A stretch of 23,142 bases of DNA from Azolla pinnata (lineage: Eukaryota; Streptophyta; Polypodiopsida; Salviniales; Salviniaceae). Below are positions 21,201-23,142 of the stretch, piece after piece. Both the position numbers and the translations under genes were made by a program. The notes beneath the pieces are model-generated. The model saw nothing but the letters and a program-made list of their open reading frames with translations. It ran no database searches and had not been told where the DNA came from. Each line of letters opens with the position of its first letter. Position 1 is the stretch's first letter. Location of the stretch: NCBI GenBank assembly GCA_037176905.1, contig JBBBWG010009280.1:1-23142 (forward strand), given 5' to 3'.

Positions 21201-22329
21201 ATTTTCTTTTCTCACCTGTTTTCTGACAGTTTGCATCTCCAGAGAGTCATCGTGTTTACTATTATATGAAAATATCCTAAGAGTTCTCTAAAAAATATCC
21301 CCATAAGGATAGTCTGCATATCTCCATCGGTGGGTAAGTGCCACCACCAGTAGAGTTACTGTTGGGTTGAAACATTTTGGGGGCTTACATATTGTGCAAG
21401 GGGATACAACTCTGTTGATGCAGTTTCTCATCAGACTTGAACCTCAAGAATCTCTTTTCAGAGCATCAATTCTAGGCACGAACCAAAGCAATGGTGACTA
21501 TTTGGAACAGAATGACCTTGGAAAAATAATATGCTTATCTTTCCAGTACATACAAGCAATAAGTCGTTTTATGTGTACATCATAACATAATATTTCGCTT
21601 TGATTATGGATTTTATTTTTCAGTGTATAGATGATCAGATTGAGAAAGCAGACCATGTTTCTGAGAGCAAAAGCAACCGCAGTAGCAGTAGTGAAGATGA
21701 GGAAGATCATCGAGATAGCAGTCACACTGTTGTAGGATCAGTGTCAAAGATATCCAGACTGGGATTGCTAGAGGTTATTAGAGACCTTTGGATTCTGGAA
21801 AATTAAAAAGAGAAAGATAGACTGGAATTCTTGTGGCTGATCCTTTTGTTGGTGTGTTTTTAGTATGCCTTACGGCTATGCATGCTCCAAAGCCGAGAGG
21901 AAAGAGAGCACTGGCATATTTCCGATGAGCGCATCCGGATGTTTTTTGCAGATCCAAGGTTTGGGTTCCCTTCAGTTCCTATCAATCTGCAATGGTTATC
22001 TACTCAATGTTCTTGTTTCCTACATCTTTGAAATGTTGTAGGCCTCCCCCTCTTATTTAAACCCTTGTTCGTTGGTAAACTTTCCCAGGTTTGTTAGCGA
22101 GCCTATTGCTCATGTTTCCAAGAAGAAGAGCTCACACAAGGTAGGGGTAGATGTCTTGGGGGGGATTACACCAAGCCGGAAGAACACGAATGATCCGGAA
22201 GCACAGACCCCACCCCCTTCACTGAGCACTGTCTCTGGATCCTCGAGGAGAAGGTTAGGTAGTCTGACGGACATGTTCTATGACTTGCGGTTTGATAGCC
22301 CTGCCTCCATCAATCGGGATGAAGCCTGA
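15286..22329 (+). CDS. Yrb30-like RanGTP-binding family protein
   Basis: Thirteen exons: 15286-15417, 15649-15687, 16690-16752, 16850-16930, 17009-17067, 17720-17828, 17952-18137, 18278-18344, 18430-18497, 19154-19189, 21624-21773, 21864-21958 and 22089-22329; about 441 residues, TGA stop. Phases agree at every GT-AG junction. The order of motifs fits the fungal Yrb30 family, which binds RanGTP in nuclear transport: LQKDLESRL near residue 50, LHGNTALE, a helical stretch, LDTILPYLALAV and LSPSRLMEASHL (about 125-160), RWQEKMLRC and LQEFELFII (about 180-220), VLLIDL near 268, an acidic Ser/Glu/Asp linker (SNRSSSSEDEED), then LLEYALRLCMLQSREE and ISDERIRMFFAD near 330-360. An additional Ser/Pro-rich tail of about 80 residues follows. 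Two splices have in-frame alternatives: exon 6 could start at 17699 and exon 9 at 18454. The family match is from memory; role in the plant is inferred. Total length is close to yeast Yrb30 (about 440). Confidence 0.8.
15724..16040. repeat. tandem duplication in intron 2 of the Yrb30-like gene
   Basis: Two diverged copies with a period of 162 bases. The phrase AGAGAAAGAAAAATGCATG occurs at 15751 and 15913, followed in both by AAATTTGAATTGCTGCAC-like sequence, a CAGATCG box and a GGATC-TGG box. The copies are about 85 percent alike by eye. Minus-strand frames across them are short and look fortuitous. Confidence 0.75.
19110..19140. repeat. (CT)n/(CCTT)n tract before exon 10
   Basis: About nine CT units followed by CCTTCCTTCC just upstream of the acceptor TTACAG at 19153. 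It probably works as the polypyrimidine tract of the exon 10 splice acceptor. Confidence 0.75.
20098..20794. repeat. three near-identical ~232 bp tandem repeats in intron 10
   Basis: Unit 1 is 20098-20329 (232 bases), unit 2 is 20330-20560 (231) and unit 3 is 20561-20794 (234). Each begins TCTATCCAAGAAACGGTCAC and ends near GACAGATGTTGGGTATT. Identity is about 95 percent by eye. Differences include a small indel at GATAAGATC / GATGATC / GATGAAGATC. Because units are close to a multiple of three, a minus-strand frame of 197 codons stays open (20755-20162). On the plus strand, units 2 and 3 both contain an open stretch of about 64 codons starting LSKKRSLIGN and containing KWAVGMVESLLLKRVLHDA. 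Unit 1 is frameshifted in that reading. No family is recognised. The block sits inside the 2434-base intron 10 of the Yrb30-like gene. Confidence 0.85.
20795..21014. repeat. degenerate continuation of the intron 10 repeat array
   Basis: A partial, diverged fourth unit follows: GATGGTAGAATCATCATTATT (about 20854) through CATCTAGAACACGTAAGGACAG matches the second half of the ~232 bp unit. It is flanked by another pair of related segments, GATACCTGAAAGG...GAGACTTGCCAATG (about 20799-20849) and GACACCGAAAAG...GAGACCTGCCAATG (about 20963-21014), about 163 bases apart. This suggests an older array with a different unit from which the three young copies expanded. Confidence 0.65.
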
Positions 22330-22792
22330 TTTCAATATGTGGCAGTGCATGTAGTGCTTTGCCAGTCCTGCCACTTCACAAGTTTGACACAGTTCACAAG
22401 TTCTTAATATAGAAGATCAGTCTGATTGCTTTTGAAGAAAACTAGTACACGCTCCTACACTCTTTGGGCTCATCTGTGACTGGTTATTTGTATAGATGGA
22501 AAAACTTTGTGAATGACAAATACTATGGAACGATTTGCCAATCCCAGTCTTAAGAAACCATAGCTTTGGCTGTGAGAGTATAATATCTATATTGTATTTC
22601 AGATTTTAGAAGTAAGCAAGAGGGGAAAGACCTAATGTATATATAATCGTATCAAAATTCAGAACAGAAATCTGAAATTCATGAAATATGGGAAAGCTGA
22701 TTTCAATAATGGGCATTGTTACACCTGACAATCAATGGTCTATCTTTTCTACCTGCAATATCTTACATGTGACTATCTATAGGTGAGTACTA

Positions 22793-22816
22793 TCTCTCTC
22801 TCTCTCTCTCTCTCTC
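22793..22816. repeat. (TC)n microsatellite
   Basis: About twelve TC units roughly 240 bases upstream of the next start codon. CT/GA tracts are frequent in plant promoters; no specific role can be shown. Confidence 0.85.
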
Positions 22817-22938
22817 AAACGTAGTTTGGACCTTCAGGTCATTTTTGATTGAACTTGTGAGATGCCTTAAGGCCTCCAAGTGCGGTTCAAAGAATATGGA
22901 CAACATACGGAATCAAGCCCTAAGGGTCGTTCGGTAGG

Positions 22939-22974
22939 TGCCAAGCATGACATGTGTATCACGCATGCTTGGCA
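22939..22974. promoter_or_regulatory. 11-bp perfect inverted repeat upstream of a TATA box
   Basis: TGCCAAGCATG (22939-22949) is repeated inverted as CATGCTTGGCA (22964-22974) with a 14-base spacer. It ends three bases before the TATA-like CATATATAAGG. The arms carry CATGC cores. This looks like a dimeric transcription-factor site or a small hairpin; it is the only such symmetric element seen here. Confidence 0.5.
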
Positions 22975-22977
22975 GCA

Positions 22978-22988
22978 CATATATAAGG
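22978..22988 (+). promoter_or_regulatory. TATA box of the secreted-protein gene
   Basis: CATATATAAGG lies 67-77 bases before the ATG at 23055, leaving room for a start site near 23010-23020 and a short leader. Position and sequence are typical of a plant TATA box. Confidence 0.6.
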
Positions 22989-23054
22989 GTGAATACAGTA
23001 CGGTCATTCTGAGTATCCCTAAGAAGAGAAGCTACTGAGCGAAAAGTGATAATC

Positions 23055-23142
23055 ATGGCGAATCTCACTACGATATTCATCATGGCAGCGATCATGCTGG
23101 TCGCATGCAGTGGAGCTGCTGCGAGGTCGATCGGCGGTGATC
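23055..23142 (+). CDS. N-terminus of a predicted secreted protein (cut by window end)
   Basis: The frame opens at an ATG after a TATA box and reads 29 residues before the window ends. It begins MANLTTIFIMAAIMLVACSG, then AAARSIGGD. This has a short N-region, a hydrophobic core of about 15 residues and small residues (SGAAA) before Arg: a textbook plant signal peptide with cleavage likely after one of the Ala residues near position 23. Small secreted or cell-wall protein families commonly start like this, but the mature part is missing and the family cannot be named. The context ATCATGGCG is a good plant start (GCG after ATG). Confidence 0.6.
   Translation, partial: MANLTTIFIMAAIMLVACSGAAARSIGGD

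Larger units (their letters stand above)
22330..23054. other. intergenic spacer between Yrb30-like gene and secreted-protein gene
   Basis: No gene seen. It holds the 3' UTR of the upstream gene and the promoter of the next one, a (CT)n tract at 22793-22816, an 11-bp inverted repeat and a TATA box (both listed separately). Confidence 0.6.

Overview
The window is nuclear DNA of a land plant. It carries spliced genes with ordinary GT-AG introns, a six-exon SWEET sugar transporter, a plant-type membrane-anchored alpha/beta hydrolase, Arabidopsis-type telomeric motifs (CCCTAAA) in a promoter, and many microsatellites in AT-rich intergenic DNA. I cannot name the species. All calls come from reading frames, splice junctions and remembered family motifs; no search was run. 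I found no RNA genes, CRISPR arrays or bacterial-type operons.

Layout. Positions 1-555: CpG-rich, gene-free, faintly LTR-like DNA. Positions 5872-556 (minus): a seven-exon PARN-like (poly(A)-specific ribonuclease family) gene, recognisable over its whole length. All four catalytic acidic residues are replaced, and the frame is interrupted three times (one frameshift, one TAA, one TAG), so I call it a pseudogene. It ends in an unusual Arg/Glu/Asp-rich tail. Positions 5873-7793: microsatellite-rich intergenic DNA between divergent genes. Positions 7794-9194 (plus): a complete SWEET transporter. Positions 12285-9716 (minus): a complete alpha/beta hydrolase, converging on SWEET. Positions 12286-15285: a divergent intergenic region with about 540 bp of TTC/CAC/CAT low-complexity DNA and, directly before the next gene, telomere-like repeats. 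Positions 15286-22329 (plus): a 13-exon gene that matches the Yrb30-type RanGTP-binding family. Its 2.4 kb intron 10 holds three nearly identical ~232 bp tandem repeats. Positions 23055-23142 (plus): the first coding bases of a secreted-protein gene cut by the window end.

The genes share no obvious pathway: RNA decay, sugar transport, lipid/ester hydrolysis and Ran/nuclear transport. This is ordinary plant gene order rather than a functional cluster. The best leads are the degenerate PARN-like gene with its charged tail, the intronic repeat block with coding-like frames, and the telomere-like array abutting the Yrb30-like gene. I did not find convincing evidence of a wholly new system.
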